Shown: piece after piece, positions 28,463 through 36,435 of the stretch | Numbering within the stretch: the stretch's first letter is position 1 | Layout of the letters: every line of letters starts with the position of its first letter | DNA from: Deltaproteobacteria bacterium | GTDB lineage: Bacteria > Myxococcota_A > UBA9042 > PHBI01 | Assembly (NCBI GenBank): GCA_020632715.1 | Contig: JACKFA010000010.1 | Span: 124,001-188,000 of the forward strand | Reading direction: 5' to 3' | DNA: 64,000 nt | Program-made: the position numbers and the translations under genes | The notes under the pieces: model-generated | Databases searched by the model: none | The model's input: the letters and a program-made list of their open reading frames with translations, nothing else | Told to the model about the DNA's origin: nothing

Positions 28463-31400
28463 GTGCGTCACGCCGTGATCGCCCTCGGCTCGTGCCTTCT
28501 CCTCGCCGCCTGCTCCGCGGGGGGCCGCCCCTCGGGCGACCGGGCGCGCGTCGCCATCGACGTCGCCCCCCTCGCGCTCGACGGCGTCACCGACGCGGAG
28601 TACGCCGTCACCGTGACGAACGGCGCCGGCGGCGCGGGGGCGCTCGTCTGGTCGCGGACCCTGCGCGCGAGCGCCTACGGCGACGGGCGCGGGGCGCTCG
28701 CCTACGTCGGCCCCTGCGACGCCACGACCGGCGGCACCAACAGCGTCACCGTCGAGCTCCTCCGCCTCTGGGACGGCGCGGACGAGGTCCCGCCGACGTC
28801 CTACAAGAACCCGGGGCCCCTCACGAAGGACGCGGCCTGCGCGCCGAACACCGACAGCGCCGTCACCTTCGACGTCACGCTCGCGCGCGCCGCGAGCCAG
28901 GGCTTCTTCGACGTCGCCATCGCCTTCGAGGACGTCTTCTGCTCGGCGAAGCTCGACTGCGAGCGCGACGGCGGCGCCGACCTCGACCTCCTCTTCCGCC
29001 CCGACGGCCCGCGCGACATGACGGCCGTCCTCGGCTTCGCCTGCGCGAGCCGGAGCGGCGGCCCCCTCTACCTGTACATGGACGACGTCGTCATCGACTG
29101 CGCGGGCTACGACCTCGACGCGCGGGTCGATCCGTCCGGGCTCGGGAACGTGGCGCTCGACGCCGGCCGCAACGCGAACGCCGATCACTACCTGTTCGGC
29201 GCGAGCGTCTTCCGCGGGCGCAACGACGAGACGGGCGTCGCCTTCTGGAACGTCTCCTTCGGGCTCGACGAGGCGCGCTTCGGCGCGGCGCAGAGCTGCC
29301 GCCTCACGACGCGCGCGACCGCCTCGAGCGACGCCTTCCCGCAGGAGCCCGACGGCTTCCCGCTCCCGGCGGGCACGGTGTGGCCGGTGGTGACGTGGGA
29401 CGTGGAGCTCTCCGACGCGGGCGGCCGGCGTTGCCACGAGCAGCAGGTCGACGTCGACGGGAGCGGGGTCGCGACGACCTACCTCGGCTATCGCGCCGCG
29501 CCGAACGCGCTCGTCTGGCAGAGCGAGCCCATCCACCTGCGGCACCGCTACGAGGGCGAGACGGGGCTCGTGCTGAGCGCGACGGGGGCGGTCTGCAACC
29601 CCGGGTGCGCGCACGGGTCGTGCGTCGCGGCGGACACGTGCGCGTGCGAGGGCACGGGGTTCGAGGGGCCGACGTGCGCGACGCCCGTGTGCCCGGGCGG
29701 GTGCGAGCACGGCGCGTGCACGGCGCCCGGGGTGTGCACCTGCGACGCGGGCTACGAGGGGGGCGCGTGCGCCGTGGACACGAACGACTGCGCGCCGAGC
29801 CCGTGCCTGAACGGCGGGGCCTGCGAGGACCGCGTGGCGGGCTACGTCTGCGCCTGCGTGCCGGGCTTCTGGGGCGGGGACTGCGAGGCCGCGTGCGACC
29901 CCGGCAGCTGCGCCGGGACGATGGCCTGCGACCAGGACACGGGAGAGGCGACCGCGTGCGACGCGTGCGAGGCCGGGGCCTGGGGGGCGACCTGCGCGGG
30001 CGCGTGCGACGCGGGGCAGTGCGTCGGCACGATGACCTGCGACCAGGCGACGGGCGCGGCGGTGTCGTGCGACGGGGGCTGCGCTGCGGGCTACACGGGG
30101 GGCGCGTGCGAGGCGGCGTGCGACGCCGGGCAGTGCGCGGGCACGATGACCTGCGACCAGGCGACGGGCGCGGCGGTGTCGTGCGACGGCGGCTGCGCGC
30201 CGGGCTACACGGGGACCGCGTGCGGGGCGGCGTGCGAGGCCGGGCAGTGCGTCGGCACGATGACCTGCGACCAGGCGACGGGCGCGGCGGTGTCGTGCTC
30301 GGGGAGCTGCGCGGGCGGCTACACCGGGGAGGCGTGCGAGGCCACGTGCGCGCCCGGCCACTGCGTCGGGCCGATGACCTGCGAGCAGCACGGCGGCGCC
30401 GCGACCTCGTGCACCGCCTGCGAGCCGGGCTTCTACGGGCCGACCTGCGCGAGCACCTGCCCGCAGGGGCAGTGCGCCGGCACGATGACCTGCGACAAGC
30501 TCTCGGGCGCGGCGATCGCCTGCGACGGCGGCTGCGCGCCGGGCTACACGGGGACCGCGTGCGAGGCGACCTGCGCCCAGGGCCACTGCGTCGGCGCCGT
30601 CACCTGCGAGCAGGGCGACGGCACCGTCACCGCCTGCGCCACCTGCGCCCCCGGCTACTACGGGGCCACCTGCGCCGAGGTCTGCCCCCAGGGCCACTGC
30701 ACCGGCGCCGTCACCTGCGACAAGGCGTCCGGCGCGCCGCTCTCGTGCCCCGGGTGCGTCGCCGGCTACTCCGGCGCCACCTGCGACACCGACATCGACG
30801 AGTGCACCCCCGATCCGTGCCACGGCAGCGCCTGCGCCGACGGCGTCGCGACCTACACCTGCACCTGCGCCGCCGGCACCTGGGACACCACGTGCGGCAG
30901 CGCCTGCCCGCAGGGGCACTGCACCGGCACCGTGACGTGCGCGCAGGCGACCGGCGCCGCCACGTCTTGCACCGGCTGCGCCGCCGGCTGGTACGGCACC
31001 ACCTGCACGACCGGCTGCTCGCAGGGCCAGTGCACCGGCACCGTCACGTGCGCCCAGAACGGCGGCGCCGCCCAGTCCTGCACGGGCTGCAACGCCGGCT
31101 GGTACGGCACCACCTGCACCTCGGCCTGCCCGCAGGGGCACTGCACCGGCGCCGTCACCTGCAACAAGACCTCCGGCGTCGCCACCTCCTGCACGGGGTG
31201 CCAGCCCGGCTTCTACGGCACCACGTGCAACACCTTCTACACGAGCTGCGCCGGCTACCAGGCGCTCGGCTACGGGAGCGGCCAGTACTACATCAGCCCC
31301 GACGGCAGCGGGAACATGGTGCAGGTCTACTGCGACATGACGACCAGCACCGGCGGCTGGGCCATCTTCCCGGGCACGAGCGTCGGCACGGCCGCTCTCG

Positions 31401-31873
31401 TCTCGCAGGCGTGGCGCACCAACAAGAAGCAGGCGGTCATCTACCTCCGCGCGAGCACGGGCACCATCTACACGACGCTCGTCCAGCAGCTCAGCCAGTA
31501 CGCCGCCGCCGACATCACGCTCGCGGTCGGCCCCGACTACCTCCAGCTGCAGTTCGTCGGGGGCGTCGTCCAGAACTCGACGAACGGCTTCCGCTCGTGG
31601 GGCGCGGATCTCGCCTTCACCAACTGCGACGGCAACGCGAACAGCAACATCACCTTCTACCGCTCCCCGCAGGGGGCGCCGGGGGCATACGACTACCAGC
31701 TCGCCAAGGACTGGCGCGTCACGAAGCAATACGCGTCGCTCGCCGTGCCAGCGAGCTACTTCGTCGCGGGGACGCTCGCCTTCGGCGGCTGCGGCGCCTT
31801 CACGAGCACGAGCCAGTTCGCCGTCGACGCCGACTCCGTACGGATCGTGTCGATCGCGCTCGGGCTCAAGTAG
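28463..31873 (+). CDS. Lipoprotein: shared N-terminal domain, EGF-like and Cys repeats, fibrinogen-related C-terminus
   Basis: An 1136-residue protein. The GTG at 28463 has GGAGAG six bases upstream and starts a lipoprotein signal (LLLAAC). Residues about 30-370 form a domain shared with the propeller lipoprotein at 55.6 kb, with signature QGFFDVAIAFEDVFCSAKLDC. Next come EGF-like units (CLNGGACEDRVAGYVCACVPG) and eleven 37-40-residue Cys repeats (C..G.C.GTMTCDQ..G). One calcium-type EGF (DIDEC) interrupts the repeats after unit 8. The C-terminal 210 residues start like a fibrinogen-related domain (GQYYISPDGSGNMVQVYCDM) but lack an obvious full-length fold. An adhesin or matrix-binding role is inferred. 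Confidence 0.82.
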   Translation: MRHAVIALGSCLLLAACSAGGRPSGDRARVAIDVAPLALDGVTDAEYAVTVTNGAGGAGALVWSRTLRASAYGDGRGALAYVGPCDATTGGTNSVTVELLRLWDGADEVPPTSYKNPGPLTKDAACAPNTDSAVTFDVTLARAASQGFFDVAIAFEDVFCSAKLDCERDGGADLDLLFRPDGPRDMTAVLGFACASRSGGPLYLYMDDVVIDCAGYDLDARVDPSGLGNVALDAGRNANADHYLFGASVFRGRNDETGVAFWNVSFGLDEARFGAAQSCRLTTRATASSDAFPQEPDGFPLPAGTVWPVVTWDVELSDAGGRRCHEQQVDVDGSGVATTYLGYRAAPNALVWQSEPIHLRHRYEGETGLVLSATGAVCNPGCAHGSCVAADTCACEGTGFEGPTCATPVCPGGCEHGACTAPGVCTCDAGYEGGACAVDTNDCAPSPCLNGGACEDRVAGYVCACVPGFWGGDCEAACDPGSCAGTMACDQDTGEATACDACEAGAWGATCAGACDAGQCVGTMTCDQATGAAVSCDGGCAAGYTGGACEAACDAGQCAGTMTCDQATGAAVSCDGGCAPGYTGTACGAACEAGQCVGTMTCDQATGAAVSCSGSCAGGYTGEACEATCAPGHCVGPMTCEQHGGAATSCTACEPGFYGPTCASTCPQGQCAGTMTCDKLSGAAIACDGGCAPGYTGTACEATCAQGHCVGAVTCEQGDGTVTACATCAPGYYGATCAEVCPQGHCTGAVTCDKASGAPLSCPGCVAGYSGATCDTDIDECTPDPCHGSACADGVATYTCTCAAGTWDTTCGSACPQGHCTGTVTCAQATGAATSCTGCAAGWYGTTCTTGCSQGQCTGTVTCAQNGGAAQSCTGCNAGWYGTTCTSACPQGHCTGAVTCNKTSGVATSCTGCQPGFYGTTCNTFYTSCAGYQALGYGSGQYYISPDGSGNMVQVYCDMTTSTGGWAIFPGTSVGTAALVSQAWRTNKKQAVIYLRASTGTIYTTLVQQLSQYAAADITLAVGPDYLQLQFVGGVVQNSTNGFRSWGADLAFTNCDGNANSNITFYRSPQGAPGAYDYQLAKDWRVTKQYASLAVPASYFVAGTLAFGGCGAFTSTSQFAVDADSVRIVSIALGLK
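30005..30300 (+). repeat. Near-identical Cys-repeat coding units
   Basis: Three consecutive units of about 115 bases within the EGF-like lipoprotein gene encode CDAGQCVGTMTCDQATGAA-type repeats. They are almost identical at DNA level, far closer than the flanking units of the same protein, which suggests recent expansion by duplication or slippage. Confidence 0.8.
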
Positions 31874-31918
31874 GCGCCAGGCGTCGCGCGCGCGGCGCGG
31901 GCCTGCTATGACCGCGGC

Positions 31919-32434
31919 ATGCGCCCGCGCCTCCTCGCCGCCCTCGCCCTCCTCGCCGCCCTCGCGCTCGCCGCGGCGGCGTCAGCCTGCGGCGGCGACG
32001 CCGCGACCGGCGCCGCGGACGGCACCACCGCCGCCGACACCGCCACCGCCGACGCGACCACCCCGACCCCCGGCGACGACGCCTACGTCGAGGGCGCCGC
32101 CTACCAGGCCGGCGTCTACCGCTGCTGCGCCGCGGGCGACGGCACCGCCTGCTGCGCCGGCGCGCCCCCGGGCACGTGCTTCGCCTACGGCGGGGTCGTC
32201 GGCGACTGCGCCGCGGCCGGCGAGACCCTCGAGGGCAAGGACATCTGCTCCCACTGCTGCCAGGGGCTCGCGCGCGTGAGCCCCGCCGAGCCCGGCGAGG
32301 GGCCCGGCGCTGACGAGCGTGGCTGCGTCGAGACCGCGCCGCCCAGCGTCTTCGTGTGCCTCCCCTGCGGCGACGGTGTGTGCGACGCGGGCGAGGACCG
32401 CTGCACCTGCCCCGAGGACTGCCCCGGCGGCTGA
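31919..32434 (+). CDS. Small Cys-rich lipoprotein
   Basis: A 171-residue protein with a signal ending AASAC, then an Ala/Asp/Thr-rich tether (ADTATADATTPTPGDD). The mature part holds about 15 Cys, including CCAAGDGTACCAGAPPGTC and CSHCCQG. It ends with CGDGVCDAGEDRCTCPEDC, a motif common in secreted proteins of this bacterial group. No enzymatic signature. It lies 45 bases after the EGF-like lipoprotein gene in the same direction and may be co-transcribed. Function unknown; extracellular disulfide-bonded domain inferred. Confidence 0.8.
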   Translation: MRPRLLAALALLAALALAAAASACGGDAATGAADGTTAADTATADATTPTPGDDAYVEGAAYQAGVYRCCAAGDGTACCAGAPPGTCFAYGGVVGDCAAAGETLEGKDICSHCCQGLARVSPAEPGEGPGADERGCVETAPPSVFVCLPCGDGVCDAGEDRCTCPEDCPGG

Positions 32435-32626
32435 CGCCGCGGATGGCGCCGAAAGCGCTTGAGTTACAGCCGTGTCGACCCCGCGCGCCGCGTCCGGCGA
32501 GGCTGTCACCGCGCTGTCGCGCGCCTGCTACGAGCGTTTGACAATCCCTCCGTTGACGCGAGGCCCTCCCGATCCGCATGGTGGCGCCGGACGCAGCGTG
32601 GCGTCCGTCGGAGGGGATCGCTCGCC

Positions 32627-34429
32627 ATGCGCAACTCGTCGCGCCGCTCGCTGGTGTCGGTGTGGGCTCTCGTGTCACTCGCGGCCGGCCTCGGCGCGTG
32701 CGCCGCCGCCGAGGACGCGGCAGGCGCCCCCTGCGCGAGCGACCTCGACTGCACGCGGCGCGAGATGTGCGTCGCCTCGCAGTGCGTGCCCCTCGCCGAC
32801 GACACGCTCGGCGCCGACGTCGGCGCCGATGACGCCGCGGACAGCCAGGACGGCGCGAGCGAGGCCGACACCGCTGTCGCGACGGAGGACAGCGCGGTCG
32901 CGCCCGACACGGCGGCCGACGACGACGGCGCCGCCGACGTCTCCGAGGACACCGCCCCGGAGGAGGACGTCGTGGACCTCTGCGCCGGCCTCTGCGATCC
33001 GGACGAGCTCTGCGATCAGGGGCGCTGCTACTGCACGCCCGGCCTCGTGCGCGCCTGCGGCAGCAAGGTCGGCGAGTGCCGGCGCGGCGCGTCGGCGTGC
33101 GAGAACGGGCAGTGGACGGAGTGTCGCGGCGACCTCCGCCCGTCGCGCGAGGTGTGCGACGGCAAGGACAACGACTGCAACGGCGTCATCGACGACGGCT
33201 TCACCTGCGAGCCGCCGCTCGCGCAGTGCCCGGCCGGCGTGACCCTCGATCTCGGCGAGGCCGCCGAGCTCGTCGGCGGCGGGCTCGACCCCGACGGGGG
33301 GCCGGTCAGCTTCGCGTGGCGCCTGGTCGACGCCCCGGACGGCGGCGCCGAGCAGGACCTCGGCGCGGAGGCGACGCAGATCTTCGCGCCGCCGGGGCCC
33401 GGGCGCTGGGTGCTCGAGCTCTGCGTGACGGACGACGAGGGCGCCGAGGACTGCTGCGAGGTGGTCGTGCAGGTGACGCCGCCGTGCGAGCCCCCCGCGC
33501 CGCCGGGGCTGACGGCGTGCGGCACGAGCTGGGACCGGCGGCCGATCATCCAGTTCGCGCCGGTGCCTCCGGGGGTGCGCTACGACCTCGGGCTCGAGGG
33601 GACGCCGTGGGCGACGGTGCTCATCGCGGGGCAGAACTACTACCGGCCGCCGGAGCCCATCCCGATGGGCGGCGCGCCGCCGGACGGGACCGAGGTGACC
33701 ATCACGGGGCGCGCGTGCGTGGGCGCGTCGGAGGCGTGCTGCTCGGCGGTGGAGGACGTGCAGGTGAGCCTCATCGAGGCGTGCACGACGCCGGTCGCGC
33801 CGTCGGCGGCGAACCTGGTGATCAGCGAGTACCTCATCAACGGGGACAACGGGTCGGGGACGCAGGGGCCGACGTTCGAGGCGGGGGAGGCGGTCGAGAT
33901 CACGAACCTCTCGAACTGCCCGGTGTCGCTCGCGGGGCACCACCTGCGCTACTGCAACAAGGCGGACTGCACGAGCGCGCGCCGCTACGAGAACTGGGGG
34001 CCGGCGGACGTCATCCCGCCGCGCGGCGTGTACGTGACGATCCGCGCGCCGTGGGCCTCGACGTGCGAGTTCCGCTTCCTGCCGGCCGAGGACGACCCGG
34101 AGATCTTCGGGATCCGGCGGTCGACCCTCGATCTCGTCGTGGACGGCACGGTGAGCAACGACAGCGGCTGGTTCAACAACGGCGGCGGCGCGCTGCGCGT
34201 CGCGACGGGCGCCTACGCGGGGCCGTTCAGCGGGACCACGATTCTCGAGGTGCCGAGCTACGTCGGGAACCAGGCCAACTGCGAGAGCGTCGGCTTCGAC
34301 GCGCTCGGGGCGTGCGGCGAGATCGCGGGCGGCGTGATCCCGACCGAGGAGCTCCACGACAACCAGCTCGGGCGCCTCTGGCACCCCTGCGACGCCGTGG
34401 TGGGCGCGTTCCCGACGACCTGTTTCTGA
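32627..34429 (+). CDS. Lipoprotein with MopE-like motif, Ig/PKD-like domain and lamin-tail-like domain
   Basis: A 600-residue protein. The ATG at 32627 follows GGAGGGG and opens a lipoprotein signal (LGAC). The sequence then shows a Cys module (CASDLDCTRREMCVASQC), an Asp/Ala/Thr-rich tether, and a second Cys module that ends in the MopE-like motif CDGKDNDCNGVIDDGF. It continues with an Ig/PKD-like fold (DPDGGPVSFAWRLVDAP, WVLELCVTDDEGAEDCC) and a C-terminal lamin-tail-like domain (LVISEYLINGD, EAVEITNLSNCPVSLAGHHL). MopE-type motifs occur in surface proteins and some bind copper or calcium. Surface location inferred; function unknown. The stop codon is also the first bases of the repeat array that follows. 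Confidence 0.82.
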   Translation: MRNSSRRSLVSVWALVSLAAGLGACAAAEDAAGAPCASDLDCTRREMCVASQCVPLADDTLGADVGADDAADSQDGASEADTAVATEDSAVAPDTAADDDGAADVSEDTAPEEDVVDLCAGLCDPDELCDQGRCYCTPGLVRACGSKVGECRRGASACENGQWTECRGDLRPSREVCDGKDNDCNGVIDDGFTCEPPLAQCPAGVTLDLGEAAELVGGGLDPDGGPVSFAWRLVDAPDGGAEQDLGAEATQIFAPPGPGRWVLELCVTDDEGAEDCCEVVVQVTPPCEPPAPPGLTACGTSWDRRPIIQFAPVPPGVRYDLGLEGTPWATVLIAGQNYYRPPEPIPMGGAPPDGTEVTITGRACVGASEACCSAVEDVQVSLIEACTTPVAPSAANLVISEYLINGDNGSGTQGPTFEAGEAVEITNLSNCPVSLAGHHLRYCNKADCTSARRYENWGPADVIPPRGVYVTIRAPWASTCEFRFLPAEDDPEIFGIRRSTLDLVVDGTVSNDSGWFNNGGGALRVATGAYAGPFSGTTILEVPSYVGNQANCESVGFDALGACGEIAGGVIPTEELHDNQLGRLWHPCDAVVGAFPTTCF

Positions 34430-34931
34430 GGTAGCGATCGGGCCGGGGACCGGAACCGGAGCGGGCCCGACCAAGCCGGCCTGGCCGGCGACTCGGGCAC
34501 GCGCAGGTGCAGGTCCCCGGCTTACGTCGCTGAGGTAGCGATCGGGCCGGGGACCGGAACCGGAGCAGGCCCGACCAAGCCGGGCGATCGGGTCGCTGAG
34601 GTAGCGATCGGGCCGGGGACGGAACCGGAGCGGCCCGACCAAGCCGGCCTGGCCGGCGACTCGGGCACGCGCAGGTGCAGGTCCCCAGCTTACGTCGCTG
34701 AGGTAGCGATCGGGCCGGGGACCGGAACCGGAGAGGCCCGACCAAGCCGGCCTGGCCGGCGACTCGGGCACGCGCAGGTGGGATCGGGCCGGGGACCGGA
34801 ACCGGAGCAGGCCCGACCAAGCCGGCCTGGCCGGCGACTCCGGGCACGCGCAGGTGCAGGTCCCGGCCAGGCCGGCGACTCGGGCCGGGGACCGGAACCG
34901 CGCAGGTGCAGGTCCCCGGCTGGCCGGCGAT
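34426..34931. repeat. Tandem array of about 100-bp GC-rich units
   Basis: Five to six head-to-tail units begin with CTGAGGTAGCGATCGGGCC. Units start at 34426, 34530, 34596 and 34698, then a truncated unit at about 34780 and a fragment at about 34864. Full units are 102-104 bp; the second is internally deleted to 66 bp. Each unit carries GGTCCCCGG near its end, and the next unit carries CCGGGGACC near its start, so adjacent units can form a 9-bp stem around the unit boundary. The first unit begins inside the stop codon region of the upstream gene. No coding role is credible. Confidence 0.85.
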
Positions 34932-35234
34932 CAGGGCGCGGTCCCGGACGATCCGGCGCGCGCGCGCGCGGCGCCGAGGGCCGCGCGACGGCCCAGAACG
35001 CGGCGATGACGACCCGGAGGGTCGTTCGCCCCACTGGGGTAGTGGAGCGAACACCCCTCGGGGGCTCCAGGCGCGCTCTCCCGGCCGGTTCGCGCCGGTC
35101 GCGGGCCCGGCTCCGCGGAGGCCGTTGCGCGCGACGTCCCCCGGAGCGGCCATCGAGGTCGCTCCGAGAGCGCGCGCCCCACCCTCGGAGGTTGTTCGTC
35201 CCACTATGCCTAGTGGGAGGATCGACCCTCCGGG
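34932..35234. other. Non-coding interval with two related hairpins
   Basis: The 300 bases between the array and the next gene hold no credible gene. Two related elements occur, at about 35015-35062 and 35186-35222. Each begins CGGAGG and continues (T/C)GTTCG(C/T)CCCACT, and each contains a hairpin with CCACT / AGTGG arms (second copy TCCCACT / AGTGGGA with a 6-base loop). The second ends just before the stop of the minus-strand gene at 35235 and could serve as its terminator. Confidence 0.5.
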
Positions 35235-36284
35235 TCATCTCCGCCGCCTCTGGAGCCGATCTCCTTCACCTCGGGAGGCGCCGGGCGGCGCGGCGGCCCC
35301 GAGCCCTCGCACGAACGGCAGCACGTCGCGCGAGTAGAACGGCTCCTCCGTGCCCCAGAAGAGGTAGTCGAGGTGGAGCTCGTCGCGCGCGATCTCGTAG
35401 AGGCGTCGGGCCGTCACGGGGCGCCCCGTCGCGGGGTCCGTGTCCATGAGGTTCCCGTCCTGCACGGCCACGCCGGCGGGCGTCCCGGCTGCGCGCGCCG
35501 CGATGAGCGGCAGGCTGTGGGCGCGCTGGCTCTTCCGGAAAGGCAGCAGATCGGGCCCGCCGACGCCGACGCCGAGCGCGTCCGCGAGCGCGTAGACGCC
35601 GCGCAGGTAGCCCTTGTCCCACCTCGGGAGCCACTCGCCCGGCATGAAGTTCGCGTACACGATGACCTGCGACCGCGGGAACGCCGCGCGCGCGGCGCGG
35701 AGGATCTCCGCGATCGCGGCCGCGTAGCCTGCCGGCGAGAAGTCCTTGGGGGCGGCGACGTCGTCCTCGCCGAAGTCGACCGCCGTCTCGGCGAGGGTGA
35801 GGGCCTCGAGGCGCCCGTCCGTCGCGCGCCCGAGCGCGTCGAGCAGCGCGACGAAGCGCGCGCGCACCGCCGGATCCCAGCGGCGGGCGATCCGCGCGGG
35901 GTAGGGGGTGACGCCGGGCGCGTCGGGGGCGTCGGCGCGCTGCGTCGCGACGCCGCCGTGGAAGGCCGGGTCCTCGAGGAGGTAGTCGGGGAGCATCCGG
36001 CGCTCGGAGAAGGCGATGTCCTGGAGCTGCACGACCAGGCCCTTGCCGTGTCGCGCGAGGAGGTCGAGGTCGGCGAGCAGCGCGCCGAGCTCGTACCGCC
36101 CGCGCTCGGGCTCGAGCTCGCGCCAGCTGTACTTCAGCTGCGCGCCGGCGATCGCGGGCTCCCCGAGGAAGGCGGCGTCGTGGATCCGGTCGCGCTCGAA
36201 GCCGAAGAAGACGTAGCTCGCGGGCGACGCCGGGCGCGGCGGCGCGGCGAGGAGGAGGAGCGTGAGCACGGCGGTCGGGAGCAT
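35235..36284 (-). CDS. Secreted TIM-barrel-like protein, glycoside-hydrolase-like
   Basis: A 349-residue protein with a short signal peptide (MLPTAVLTLLLLAAPPRPA). The pattern of beta-strands and helices suggests a TIM barrel. LKYSWRELEPERGRYE is the second-strand motif of many glycoside hydrolases, ALTLAETAVDFG holds a candidate acid, and VIVYANFMPGEW and YLFWGTEEPFYS resemble later strands. I cannot assign a family or confirm both catalytic residues. No strong ribosome site precedes the ATG at 36284. It is divergent from the phosphoesterase gene with about 150 bases between, so shared regulation is possible. It could instead be a non-catalytic barrel. Confidence 0.65.
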   Translation of the reverse strand: MLPTAVLTLLLLAAPPRPASPASYVFFGFERDRIHDAAFLGEPAIAGAQLKYSWRELEPERGRYELGALLADLDLLARHGKGLVVQLQDIAFSERRMLPDYLLEDPAFHGGVATQRADAPDAPGVTPYPARIARRWDPAVRARFVALLDALGRATDGRLEALTLAETAVDFGEDDVAAPKDFSPAGYAAAIAEILRAARAAFPRSQVIVYANFMPGEWLPRWDKGYLRGVYALADALGVGVGGPDLLPFRKSQRAHSLPLIAARAAGTPAGVAVQDGNLMDTDPATGRPVTARRLYEIARDELHLDYLFWGTEEPFYSRDVLPFVRGLGAAAPPGASRGEGDRLQRRRR

Positions 36285-36368
36285 GGCGGGGCCGTAAGGA
36301 GCCAGGCGCGCGCGCGATTCCCGCGACGACGCGCGCCCCGCGCGCCGGGCGCTCGCGGCGCGCGCTCT

Positions 36369-36384
36369 GCAACGTCCTCGCAAC
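36369..36384 (+). promoter_or_regulatory. 11-bp-period direct repeat upstream of the phosphoesterase gene
   Basis: GCAAC occurs at 36369 and again 11 bases later at 36380, with GTCCTC between, about 50-65 bases before the phosphoesterase start. An 11-bp spacing is one helical turn and is typical of tandem OmpR-family binding sites. A similar arrangement lies at 40706-40722. Binding protein unknown. Confidence 0.25.
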
Positions 36385-36435
36385 ACGCCACTTCGCCTTT
36401 GCGTTCGCTCCGCTCGGCGACCTACAACAACCCGC

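Noticed and set aside
34426..34931. CRISPR array
   Set aside because: Units are contiguous and repeat along their whole length; there are no unique spacers and no cas genes.
34258..35204. Minus-strand open frame encoding repeats of the type ARPAWSGLSGSGPRPDRYL
   Set aside because: It is a translation of the non-coding tandem array; unit length is not kept in frame, and no start site or domain is present.
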